21,323 nucleotides of DNA, from assembly GCA_030619955.1 (NCBI GenBank), contig JAUXAK010000002.1, positions 1 through 21,323 of the forward strand, given 5' to 3'. The translations under genes and the position numbers were made by a program. The stretch is from an archaeon (GTDB taxonomy: Archaea; Nanobdellota; Nanobdellia; Pacearchaeales; UBA284). Numbering within the stretch: position 1 is the stretch's first letter; every line of letters begins with the position of its first letter. The notes under the pieces were generated by a model. It had not been told where the DNA came from. It saw only the letters and a program-made list of their open reading frames with translations, and searched no databases. Shown here piece by piece: positions 6,169 through 13,411 of the stretch.

Positions 6169-7308
6169 ATGAAAAAGGGGATAAGGACAGCAGAAGCAAT
6201 AGCAATTTTAATAGGGATGATAATTGGTGCAGGCATACTTGGAATTCCTTATGTTATTGCCCAAGCTGGTTTGTTCTGGGGTTTAATTAATTTAATTGGT
6301 ATTGGCTTAATTATTTTATTAGTTCATCTTTATCTTGGTGAAATAATTTTAAGAACAAAAGGAAAACATCAACTTCCAGGTTATGCTTTTATTTATTTAG
6401 GAAAGCCAGGAAGAGCTTTGATGTTAATTTCAATGATGCTTGTTCAGTATGGAGCTTTAATTGCCTACATGTTTGGTGAAGGTGAGGTTCTTAGTTTTAT
6501 TTTTTTTGGAATAACATCTTTATCTTTACATGTTTTATTTTCATTAATCTTTTTTATAATAATGGCTGCACTTGTTTTTTTTGGTTTAAAGACACTTGGT
6601 AAAGGAGAATTAATTGGTGTTACTGCAATTATTGCCATTGTAATTGCAATTGCAGTTTATTTCTTACCTCAAACACAAATACTTAATTTCCTGGCTTTTA
6701 ATCCTAGCTTAGCTTTAAGAGCTTTCTTTCCTTATGGAGCTATTTTATTTGCTTATCTTGGTTTTGCAGCAATACCTGAGATGAAAGAAATACTAAACAG
6801 CAAGAAAGCAAAAGCTTCAATGAAAAAAGCCATTATAATTGGCAGTTTAATTCCAATAGCTATCTACTTGTTATTTGCAATAACTGTTGTTAATTTTAAA
6901 GGTCTTGCAACTCCAGATATTGCAACAATTGCACTTGGCAGACTAGTTTCTTTGTTTGCTGTTTTTACAATGTTTACTTCATTTTTAGCTATAGGTTTAG
7001 CTCAAAAAGAAATTTTTTGGTATGATTTAAAGTTCAAACATTTTATGTCATGGTTTTTAACATGTGTTCCTGTCTTGTTAATAAGCTTGGCAATTATTTT
7101 CTTTAACTTAGCAACTTTTGTCCAGATTATTTCATTTGCAGGAGCAGTTGCAGGAGGTTTAGGAGGAATATTAATTATGCTAATGGCACATCGTGCAAAA
7201 AAACTTGGAAAGAGAGAGCCTGAATATTCAATAGGAATAAATAAATTTATTATTATAGCTTTGATTGCGCTATTTGCTTTTGGAATGGCATATCAATTTA
7301 TATTTTAA
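6169..7308 (+). CDS. Amino-acid permease of the AAAP/aromatic permease type
   Basis: A 379-aa integral membrane protein with about 10-11 hydrophobic helices and few charges. The first helix carries AIAILIGMIIGAGILGIPY, the unwound-helix glycine motif (GAGILGIPY) of the amino acid/auxin permease and tryptophan/tyrosine permease families in the APC superfamily. These import amino acids with H+ or Na+. Later helices (FAYLGFAAIPEMKE) also fit this family, where a Glu follows the helix 6 region. The substrate cannot be read from sequence. The length is normal for the family. A DMT transporter gene follows 16 nt downstream. Confidence 0.85.
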   Translation: MKKGIRTAEAIAILIGMIIGAGILGIPYVIAQAGLFWGLINLIGIGLIILLVHLYLGEIILRTKGKHQLPGYAFIYLGKPGRALMLISMMLVQYGALIAYMFGEGEVLSFIFFGITSLSLHVLFSLIFFIIMAALVFFGLKTLGKGELIGVTAIIAIVIAIAVYFLPQTQILNFLAFNPSLALRAFFPYGAILFAYLGFAAIPEMKEILNSKKAKASMKKAIIIGSLIPIAIYLLFAITVVNFKGLATPDIATIALGRLVSLFAVFTMFTSFLAIGLAQKEIFWYDLKFKHFMSWFLTCVPVLLISLAIIFFNLATFVQIISFAGAVAGGLGGILIMLMAHRAKKLGKREPEYSIGINKFIIIALIALFAFGMAYQFIF

Positions 7309-7324
7309 AAAAGTGTTTTAAAAA

Positions 7325-8215
7325 ATGTTATGGTTAATATTAATATTGATTGTTGTATTTCTTTGGGCAATTGTTAATATCTTTGATAAACATATTGTAA
7401 CAGATGAACTTAAAGACCCTTTTTTATGTACTACAGTTTATGGAATCATAACATTTATTTTATTTAGTGTTATAGTTTTAATAACAAGACAAAAAATAAT
7501 GCTGCCTTCTAATGTTATCATAGCTACAGTTAGTGCTGGAATTGTGCTAGGAATAGCTATTTTTTTCTATTATAAAAGTCTTGGCCACGAAGAAGTTTCA
7601 AGAGTTATGCCAATGTTAGAATTAGTTCCTTTATTTACACTTATTTTAGCAACAGTTTTTTTACATGAATATTTCAGTTTTATGAAATATGTTGGCATGG
7701 CTTTACTTATTGGTGGAGGATTTTTAATTTCATTGAAAAAATCTAAAAAAAGTAAGAAGTTTTATTTAACTCCTGTTGTTATTACTGTTTTAATAGCTGC
7801 AATATTTTTTGCATTAAGAAGTGTTCTTGTTAGATATGCTACATTTTATGCTTCTTCATTACAATTAATTTTTTGGATTGGTTTAGGTGGATTTTTTGTT
7901 GCTTTAATTTTATTAATTTTTCATCATCCACATATTATTAAAAAAACTCAAATAAAAGGATTTGAACATCTAATAATTATCAATGCATTTAGTGCTATAA
8001 CTTTTATTCTTTATGTTTATATTATTAAAATTGCTCCAGCTGTCAGTTTTGTATCTGCTCTTGGAGCTGTGCAAGGTTTGTTTGTTTTTATTATCGCAAC
8101 AATTTTAAGTAGAGCTGGAAAAATTGTACATGAATCATTGAAAAGAGATATAATCATTCAAAAGATAATTGCTATTGTTTTAATTATATTTGGTGTTATC
8201 TTAATCACAATTTAA
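7325..8215 (+). CDS. EamA/DMT-family transporter
   Basis: A 296-aa membrane protein with about 10 helices arranged as two homologous EamA halves (about residues 3-136 and 150-295). Half ends are typical: a helix with YKSLGHEEVSRVMPMLELVPLFTLILA in the first half and the equivalent VYIIKIAPAVSFVSAL in the second, each followed by a terminal helix pair (MALLIGGGFLISL; AIVLIIFGVILITI). EamA proteins export or exchange small metabolites; the substrate is unknown. It lies 16 nt after the permease with no Shine-Dalgarno, though a TTTATATTTT stretch about 23 nt upstream might act as its own TATA box. It converges on taw2 with an 11-bp overlap of the 3' ends. Confidence 0.87.
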   Translation: MLWLILILIVVFLWAIVNIFDKHIVTDELKDPFLCTTVYGIITFILFSVIVLITRQKIMLPSNVIIATVSAGIVLGIAIFFYYKSLGHEEVSRVMPMLELVPLFTLILATVFLHEYFSFMKYVGMALLIGGGFLISLKKSKKSKKFYLTPVVITVLIAAIFFALRSVLVRYATFYASSLQLIFWIGLGGFFVALILLIFHHPHIIKKTQIKGFEHLIIINAFSAITFILYVYIIKIAPAVSFVSALGAVQGLFVFIIATILSRAGKIVHESLKRDIIIQKIIAIVLIIFGVILITI

Positions 8216-8975
8216 TCTGCAGATCAAGAACATAATGATCAAAAGCAGGTGAATAACTTTTTACTTTAACTGCTCTAAGCAGTTTAATTTTAAGTTTATA
8301 TTTAGAAGCAATTAAATTGATTTTCTTAATTAAATTATTTATCCTTCTTTTTTTATTTTTCTTCTCAATTAAACAAGAATAATAAATTTTTGTTTTTTTC
8401 TTAGCAATTTGAAAAGCTGCATTTAAATATCTGTATGGAGAAGGCAGCAAGCCCATTAAAATTCTGTCTGCTTTAACTTGCTTAGCAAGTTTTGGCACAA
8501 TTTTAGAACAGTTTCCCTTAATAGCCTTAATATTTTTCAATTTATTCAATTTTATATTTTCAAGTAAATAATAATATGCTCTAGGATTAAGTTCAATTGC
8601 ATAAACTTTTGTTTCTGTGCATTTTGCAAGAGGCAAACTGAAATAGCCAATTCCAGCAAACATATCAACTATGATTTCAGATTTTTTTGCAATTTTAGCT
8701 ATTCTATGTCTTTCATTTATATTGCCTTTAGCAAACATAATCTTTTTAACATCAAATTTGTAAAATATGCCTGATTCATGATGAATTGTTTCTGTTTTTT
8801 TGCTTTTTACTCGAGAAATAAGAACCTTGAGTTGCGGCTGCCTGAACTGGCTTTTAATTTTACCTGTTCTAACACAAATTGTCTTTATGTAAGGAAATTT
8901 TTTTAAGAATTTTTTAGCTTCTTTCTTATTTATTTTATTAAAAATTAAAATATTGCCAATTTGTTGATATTTCAT
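8205..8975 (-). CDS. taw2: tRNA(Phe) 4-demethylwyosine aminocarboxypropyltransferase (Taw2/TYW2)
   Basis: This 256-aa enzyme transfers the 3-amino-3-carboxypropyl group of SAM to imG-14 at position 37 of tRNA-Phe, giving yW-86. The key stretch YKFDVKKIMFAKGN then ER (72-89) is TYW2-like: Trm5 has an RL-x-ER segment where GN stands here. The SAM site is VDMFAGIGYFSLP (103-115) with the acidic ribose ligand in AIELNP (126-131). ADRILMG follows, where Trm5 would show an N-x-P catalytic motif. The C-terminus VKVKSYSPAFDHYVLDL also matches archaeal Taw2 as I remember it. Family members are about 250-280 aa. The gene is divergent from taw1 across 46 nt, and the two encode consecutive steps. Trm5 remains the only serious alternative. 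Confidence 0.85.
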   Translation of the reverse strand: MKYQQIGNILIFNKINKKEAKKFLKKFPYIKTICVRTGKIKSQFRQPQLKVLISRVKSKKTETIHHESGIFYKFDVKKIMFAKGNINERHRIAKIAKKSEIIVDMFAGIGYFSLPLAKCTETKVYAIELNPRAYYYLLENIKLNKLKNIKAIKGNCSKIVPKLAKQVKADRILMGLLPSPYRYLNAAFQIAKKKTKIYYSCLIEKKNKKRRINNLIKKINLIASKYKLKIKLLRAVKVKSYSPAFDHYVLDLQIKL

Positions 8976-8988
8976 TTTCTTATTAAAT

Positions 8989-9002
8989 AAATTTAAATAT
9001 GC
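8989..9002. promoter_or_regulatory. Divergent promoter region between taw2 and taw1
   Basis: AAATTTAAATATGC lies in the 46-nt gap. Its TATA centre is about 26 nt before the taw1 ATG. On the minus strand the same AT-rich block (GCATATTTAAATTT) is about 20-25 nt before the taw2 ATG. One palindromic box or two overlapping boxes must serve both genes, as there is no space for more. Confidence 0.5.
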
Positions 9003-9021
9003 TTTTAATATTTTCTTTGTT

Positions 9022-9960
9022 ATGATACCAAAAAAACTTCAAACCTTACTAAAGAAACAGCACTATGTTCTGGTTGGAAATCACTCTGCTGTTCAAATCT
9101 GTAGATATACTAAAAAATCTATTCTTGATGAAGATGTATGTTATAAACAGAAATTTTATGGAATTCAATGTCATAGATGTTGTCAGATGGCTCCAACTGT
9201 TGTTTGGTGTCAACATCGCTGTATTTTCTGCTGGCGAGCTATTGAGCATACTCTAGGAGATAAACTCAAAAACAAGTCCGATGAACCAAAAGAAATAATA
9301 AATAAATGTATAGAAGCTCAGAAAAAACAACTTATTGGATTTATGGGTAATCCAAAATCTAATAAAATAAAACTCCAGGAAGCATTTCAGCCAAAACATT
9401 TTGCCATAAGTTTAGCAGGAGAACCCACAATTTATCCTAAATTAAACAAGTTAATTAAAGAACTTCATAAAAGAAAAATCACATCTTTTTTAGTAACAAA
9501 TGGTATGTTACCTAGAGTTTTAGAAAAAATTGAGATGCCAACACAGCTTTATGTTTCAGTTGATGCCCCAAATGAAAAAATTTACAAAAAAATTGATAGA
9601 CCAGTAACAGGCAAATGGGAAAATTTAATTAAAACATTAAAATTACTTCCAAGCTTAAAAACAAGAACTGTTTTGAGATTAACTCTCATTCGGAATATGA
9701 ATATGATTGAGCCTAAAAATTATGCAAAGCTAATCAAGATAGCTAAACCAATGTTTGTTGAACTTAAAGGTTATGTTGCAGTTGGATTTTCTCGCAATAG
9801 ACTTGGCATATCATTTATGCCTTTACACTCTGAAATTAAAAACTTTGCTCAAGAAGTTGCAAAACATTCTGGATATAAAATTATTGATGAGAAGCAAAAC
9901 AGCAGAGTTGTGCTTTTAATGAAAAAAGATAGAAAAGACCGAATCATGAAATTTAATTAG
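9022..9960 (+). CDS. taw1: 4-demethylwyosine synthase, radical SAM (Taw1/TYW1)
   Basis: This 312-aa enzyme condenses m1G37 of tRNA-Phe with carbons of pyruvate to form the tricyclic imG-14. The radical SAM cluster motif is C63-x3-C67-x2-C70 (CQHRCIFC). The second, substrate-binding cluster uses C27, C40 and C53, spaced 13 and 13 as in archaeal Taw1. LAGEPT and SVDAP follow in the barrel, and the conserved KQKFYGI precedes C53. Length is normal for the archaeal form, which lacks the flavodoxin domain of eukaryotic TYW1. The ATG is about 26 nt after the TATA box. The stop overlaps the convergent zinc-ribbon-like gene by 8 bp. Confidence 0.95.
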   Translation: MIPKKLQTLLKKQHYVLVGNHSAVQICRYTKKSILDEDVCYKQKFYGIQCHRCCQMAPTVVWCQHRCIFCWRAIEHTLGDKLKNKSDEPKEIINKCIEAQKKQLIGFMGNPKSNKIKLQEAFQPKHFAISLAGEPTIYPKLNKLIKELHKRKITSFLVTNGMLPRVLEKIEMPTQLYVSVDAPNEKIYKKIDRPVTGKWENLIKTLKLLPSLKTRTVLRLTLIRNMNMIEPKNYAKLIKIAKPMFVELKGYVAVGFSRNRLGISFMPLHSEIKNFAQEVAKHSGYKIIDEKQNSRVVLLMKKDRKDRIMKFN

Positions 9961-10192
9961 GTCTTTTCAGTAATTTTTTTTCATAACATATTTTTAATAT
10001 ACAATCTTCATGAAAAACAAAATCATCAATTGAAATTCCTATTTCAATATGTTTCATACATTCTGGACATGTACGAGGATTAAGAGCTTTTTTAGAATCA
10101 AAAAAAGGAGTAAAAATATTAACTGCATACTTAATAGCAGCTTGAAATGCACAATTTTCATATTTACTTCCAATTTCAACTCCCTTAGCCAT
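9953..10192 (-). CDS. Small putative zinc-binding protein, unknown function
   Basis: A 79-aa protein. CPEC (42-45 from this start) is followed 15 residues later by HEDC, giving a C-x2-C ... H-x2-C set that could bind one zinc; one more Cys follows five residues on. The first half (KYENCAFQAAIKYAVNIFTPFFDS) looks helical. No family is recognised. An ATG at 10198 would add two residues, but ATG 10192 lies 25 nt from the TATA box at 10214-10221, the spacing shared by leaderless genes here, so it is preferred. The 3' end overlaps taw1 by 8 bp. Confidence 0.65.
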   Translation of the reverse strand: MAKGVEIGSKYENCAFQAAIKYAVNIFTPFFDSKKALNPRTCPECMKHIEIGISIDDFVFHEDCILKICYEKKLLKRPN

Positions 10193-10210
10193 TATCATAT
10201 TTAGTTAAAA

Positions 10211-10224
10211 AGATTTATAAAATT
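10211..10224. promoter_or_regulatory. Symmetric TATA box between two divergent small genes
   Basis: AGATTTATAAAATT contains the palindrome TTTATAAA (10214-10221, centre 10217.5). ATG codons lie at 10243 on the plus strand and 10192 on the minus strand, each 25.5 nt from that centre. The exact symmetry suggests one TBP site firing in both directions, each time making a leaderless mRNA. Confidence 0.6.
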
Positions 10225-10242
10225 AATTGCAGTATAATTATT

Positions 10243-10530
10243 ATGATTAAGATGATTATTGGCTTCATGGGCATGTTTTTAATTTTGTTTGCTTTTTTTA
10301 TGAATCAGACTCATAAATGGAAAACTGAATATCCTATTTATGATTTTGTTAATTTGATTGGAGCACTCCTGTTGCTTATTTATTCTTACCTAATTAAAAG
10401 CTGGCCTTTTCTTGTTCTTAATTTAGTATGGGCTGCTGTTTCTGTAAGAGAAGCTTATATAGATATGAAGATTAAAAAGAAAGTTAGAAAGAGAAAAAAG
10501 AAAGCAGGGCTTGGACACAAAAGAAAATAG
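10243..10530 (+). CDS. Small three-helix membrane protein, CBU_0592-like
   Basis: A 95-aa protein with hydrophobic segments at about 3-20, 34-51 and 54-68, then a tail of about 25 residues rich in Lys/Arg. The pattern YDFVNLIGALLLL ... PFLVLNLVWAAVS resembles the CBU_0592-like family of small membrane proteins, whose role is unknown; this match is from memory. The basic tail should be cytoplasmic by the positive-inside rule and could bind nucleic acid or acidic lipid. Translation is probably leaderless from the shared TATA box. Confidence 0.7.
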   Translation: MIKMIIGFMGMFLILFAFFMNQTHKWKTEYPIYDFVNLIGALLLLIYSYLIKSWPFLVLNLVWAAVSVREAYIDMKIKKKVRKRKKKAGLGHKRK

Positions 10531-10546
10531 CTTTTTTGTATAGTAA

Positions 10547-10556
10547 TTTTTATAAG
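10547..10556 (+). promoter_or_regulatory. TATA box of the 103-aa gene
   Basis: TTTTTATAAG is centred about 26 nt before the ATG at 10578, so the mRNA is probably leaderless. It lies after the stop of the preceding gene (10530). Confidence 0.5.
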
Positions 10557-10577
10557 TAACACTATCAAATAATTTAT

Positions 10578-10889
10578 ATGGCAAATCTATCAAAAATAAT
10601 TAAATTAGAAGAATGTGAAAATCTTACAGTTTTGTCTGAATTAATATTGGATTTAGAGAAATTTATTCCCCTTGTTAATTATTATGAAAAATCAAATGAT
10701 ATTAAAGATATAGTAAAAATACAAGAATATTTTAGAAAAAGATATGGTAAAAAAATTGAAAAATTTAAAGATCTTTCTGAATTTTCCAGGTTAAATAAAG
10801 ATACTAGATTAAAAATAATTCATGCTTATTATTATTTGCAAAATAAACCGCGTATAAAAAGTCAATTTTATTTTTCTGTAGATAATTAG
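10578..10889 (+). CDS. Hypothetical soluble protein, 103 aa
   Basis: No family is recognised. The protein is predicted mostly helical, charged and without membrane segments, signal peptide or cysteine pairs beyond a single Cys. Aromatic and basic residues cluster near the end (IIHAYYYLQNKPRIKSQFYF). Reality as a gene is supported by its own TATA box at leaderless spacing, codon use like the neighbours, and the tight convergent packing: its stop is 6 nt from the end of the next gene on the other strand. Confidence 0.65.
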   Translation: MANLSKIIKLEECENLTVLSELILDLEKFIPLVNYYEKSNDIKDIVKIQEYFRKRYGKKIEKFKDLSEFSRLNKDTRLKIIHAYYYLQNKPRIKSQFYFSVDN

Positions 10890-10895
10890 TAATTT

Positions 10896-11564
10896 TTAAC
10901 TCTTTTCTAGAATCTGAGCCTTTATTCCCTGCTCTTCGCAAAGTTTTACAAATTGTTCTGCATCAGCTTTGCTTCCTATGATACTGCTGAAATGCATTGG
11001 AATAGCAAGACTTGGCTTGATAATTAAAGCTGCTTTTGCAGCTTCTTCTGCATTCATTGTATAAGTGCCTGAAACTGGAAGTAATGCTATAAAATAATTT
11101 CCTTTTTTTGCATAACCAGTAAGTTTTTCCATTTCTTTGATAATATCTGTATCTCCAGCATGATAAATAACCATGCTGTCTGACTGAATTATGTAACCTA
11201 TCCATGCTTCTGATTTTGGATGAAACTTTTTATTTATATTATAAGCTTCAATAGTTTTGATTTTTATACTATTAAAAGTAAAAGTAGCATCTGGTTCAAC
11301 AAGCTCAAGTTGTATTTTTTGTTTAAGTCTAGCTATCTTGCTTTGGCAATCTGCTGTAGCAAGAATTACTGTATTATCTTTTGCTATTTTTTCAATATCC
11401 TTTTGTGAACAATGATCATAATGACTATGTGTTATTAAAATAAAATCAGCATCTGCTTTACTGTTAGATAATTGATAAGGATCTATATAGAAAATTTTAT
11501 TTTGTATTTTAATTTTAAATGAAGCATGACCAAGCCAATCAAGTTCTATATCCTGGATTTTCAT
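10896..11564 (-). CDS. MBL-fold metal-dependent hydrolase (UlaG/UPF0173-like)
   Basis: A 222-aa metallo-beta-lactamase fold protein. It opens with DWLGHASFKI, typical of the UPF0173/UlaG-like group, then the metal motif HSHYDH (46-51), HAGDTD for the bridging aspartate, and PMHF near the end for the last histidine. Such enzymes hydrolyse phosphoester or lactone bonds; the substrate here is unknown. It is the last gene of a probable AsnRS - membrane protein - hydrolase series, 7 nt after the gene before it. It has no RNA-binding beta-CASP insert, unlike the RNase J in this window. Confidence 0.85.
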   Translation of the reverse strand: MKIQDIELDWLGHASFKIKIQNKIFYIDPYQLSNSKADADFILITHSHYDHCSQKDIEKIAKDNTVILATADCQSKIARLKQKIQLELVEPDATFTFNSIKIKTIEAYNINKKFHPKSEAWIGYIIQSDSMVIYHAGDTDIIKEMEKLTGYAKKGNYFIALLPVSGTYTMNAEEAAKAALIIKPSLAIPMHFSSIIGSKADAEQFVKLCEEQGIKAQILEKS

Positions 11565-11571
11565 TTTTCAT

Positions 11572-11985
11572 TTACTTTTTGTTTTGTCTTTTATATAAAA
11601 TACTTGCTATTATGCCCAATACAGCAGTATCAATTCTTGCTACGAGTAAAGATATTATTGAAACAATCAACAAACCATACCAAGCAATTTTTTTCTTTTC
11701 AGTCATATATGTAAGATAAGCCATTATAACAGCAAGAACAAACCATATAATAATAATTGCAATAATAGCAGATTCAAGAGCAGCTATCTCAAAACTTGCA
11801 TTTGCAGTTAAAATAGCTTCTTGCATTTCACTTAAAATTTCATTATATTTAGCAAGTAAATAAAAAGAATTAATCACAAGAAAAACAATTGCAATAATAC
11901 TCAAAATAAGAGCTACCTTACTTTTTTTTCTTTTCTTTTTTATTTTTACTTTTTTTCTTTGAACTTTTTTCTTTGTTTTTGCCAT
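11572..11985 (-). CDS. Small membrane protein with lysine-rich N-terminus
   Basis: A 137-aa protein. Residues 1-23 are nearly all Lys/Arg (MAKTKKKVQRKKVKIKKKRK), followed by membrane helices at about 24-45, 68-92 and 100-131 (the last possibly two). No family is assigned. The segment between helices one and two (KYNEILSEMQEAILTANASF) is amphipathic. It starts 83 nt after asnS; a TATA-like GTTTATAGAAC lies about 33 nt upstream, so it may have its own promoter. It is tightly followed by the MBL hydrolase gene. Confidence 0.75.
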   Translation of the reverse strand: MAKTKKKVQRKKVKIKKKRKKSKVALILSIIAIVFLVINSFYLLAKYNEILSEMQEAILTANASFEIAALESAIIAIIIIWFVLAVIMAYLTYMTEKKKIAWYGLLIVSIISLLVARIDTAVLGIIASILYKRQNKK

Positions 11986-12068
11986 CTTTTATCTTTTGTT
12001 TTTTATCTTTTTGTTCTATAAACTTTGCTCTTTTAAAGGTTTTTGGTTTGTTTTGATTTTTTTGTTTT

Positions 12069-13373
12069 TTATGGCCAGTATCTTGCCATTGTTCTTGGAA
12101 ATGGTATTGCATCACGAATATGTTCAAGATGGCATATCCATGAAATAAATCTTTCAACTCCAAGGCCAAAACCACTATGTGGAACAGAGCCATATCTTCT
12201 TGTATCAAAATACCATTTATATTTTTCAATTTTCTCACCAGCTGCTTTAAGAGATTTTTTTAACTCTGCTATGCTTGTGTCTCGTTCACTTCCTCCAATA
12301 AGTTCACCATAACCTTCTGGTACAAGCATGTCAAAACATATTGCTGTTTCTGGCTTTTTTGGATCACGCGGCTTGTAAAAAGCCATAATCTCCTTAGGAT
12401 AATTTGTCACAAATATTGGTGTGTCAAAAAGTTCTGTTAGCTTATCTTCTTCTATAGTCCTTAAATCTTTACCCCATTTTACTGTCATGCTTTTTTTTTC
12501 TTTTAATAGCTTTAAAGCGTTATCATAAGTTATTCTTGGAAATTTCTTTTTTAATGCACTTTCAAGAATCTTTGTATCTCTTTTTAAAAATTCAAGTTCT
12601 TTTTTATTTGTTTGAAGAACTTTTTTAATAACATACTTCACAACTTCTTCTGCAATATCCAAAAGTTCTGGAAGTTTTATCCATGCTGCTTCAACTTCAG
12701 CATGCCAATATTCAGCCAAATGCCTTGAAGTTTTGCTTCTTTCAGCTCTAAATGATGGAGCAATTGTAAAAATTTTTTCCAGCCCAAATATGCCTGCTTC
12801 TGCATAAAACTGCCATGTTTGTGTTAGATAGAGGGGTTTTCCAAAATAATCAATTTTAAATAATGTAGGACCTGTTTCAGCAACACCGCTTGTTATTGAT
12901 GGTGCATGAAACTCATAATAACCTTGTTTTTTAAAATATTCTCGGATTGCATCAAAAACAGTTGATCTTATTTTTAAAATAGCAGTCATTTTTGGATCCC
13001 TAATCCATAAATGCCTGTAATCAAGAAGCAATTCAGGACTTAAATATTGCTTTCGAACTGGGATTGGAAATTTCTCAGCAAATTGAATAATTTTTAATTT
13101 ATTAACAGAAATTTCATAATTAGTCGGAGCTCTCTTTTCTTTATAGATACTACCTTCAAGCTCAACACTGCTTTCAATTGTTAACTTTTCAGCATCTTTC
13201 CAAATTTGTTTGGAAACTTTTTCTTTTTTTATAATACATTGAATAATATTGCTTGAATCCCTAAGGACAATGAAAATCTTGTCTTTTAGTTTTCTCTCTC
13301 TATAAACCCAGCCTCTCAGGCTTACTGTACCTCTTTTTTTGTCTAGTGCCTGCTGCACTGAAATAAATTTCAT
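12069..13373 (-). CDS. asnS: Asparaginyl-tRNA synthetase
   Basis: This 434-aa class IIb synthetase charges tRNA-Asn. The N-terminal OB-fold anticodon domain spans about 15-100 (VSLRGWVYRERKLKDKIFIVLRD). The catalytic domain has motif 2 FRAERSKTSRHLAEYW (208-223) and motif 3 GFGLGVERF (401-409, Arg 408). GELIGGSERD and the end IRDAIPFPRT are AsnRS-specific; AspRS would show LFPRDP there. Presence of AsnRS suggests direct Asn-tRNA formation instead of the amidotransferase route. The length is normal. The ATG lies 25 nt from its TATA box. Confidence 0.95.
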   Translation of the reverse strand: MKFISVQQALDKKRGTVSLRGWVYRERKLKDKIFIVLRDSSNIIQCIIKKEKVSKQIWKDAEKLTIESSVELEGSIYKEKRAPTNYEISVNKLKIIQFAEKFPIPVRKQYLSPELLLDYRHLWIRDPKMTAILKIRSTVFDAIREYFKKQGYYEFHAPSITSGVAETGPTLFKIDYFGKPLYLTQTWQFYAEAGIFGLEKIFTIAPSFRAERSKTSRHLAEYWHAEVEAAWIKLPELLDIAEEVVKYVIKKVLQTNKKELEFLKRDTKILESALKKKFPRITYDNALKLLKEKKSMTVKWGKDLRTIEEDKLTELFDTPIFVTNYPKEIMAFYKPRDPKKPETAICFDMLVPEGYGELIGGSERDTSIAELKKSLKAAGEKIEKYKWYFDTRRYGSVPHSGFGLGVERFISWICHLEHIRDAIPFPRTMARYWP

Positions 13374-13392
13374 AAAAGCAGAAAAGAAAGAA

Positions 13393-13403
13393 GATATTTA
13401 AAG
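13393..13403 (-). promoter_or_regulatory. asnS promoter
   Basis: CTTTAAATATC on the minus strand is centred about 25 nt before the asnS ATG. It sits only about 9 nt after the stop of the upstream HD gene, so asnS starts a fresh, leaderless transcript. Confidence 0.6.
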
Positions 13404-13411
13404 TTTTTGAA

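Noticed and set aside
8205..8975. Calling this gene Trm5 (tRNA m1G37 methyltransferase)
   Set aside because: The segment KFDVKKIMFAKGN and ADRILMG fits Taw2/TYW2; the Trm5 RL-x-ER segment and N-x-P motif are missing.
11918..12238. Minus-strand 106-aa lysine-rich frame
   Set aside because: It lies out of frame across the asnS end and the start of the 137-aa gene; its lysine tail comes from the A-rich spacer.
12069..13373. Aspartyl-tRNA synthetase
   Set aside because: The C-terminal IPFPRT and the GELIGGSERD region are AsnRS-type; AspRS has LFPRDP.
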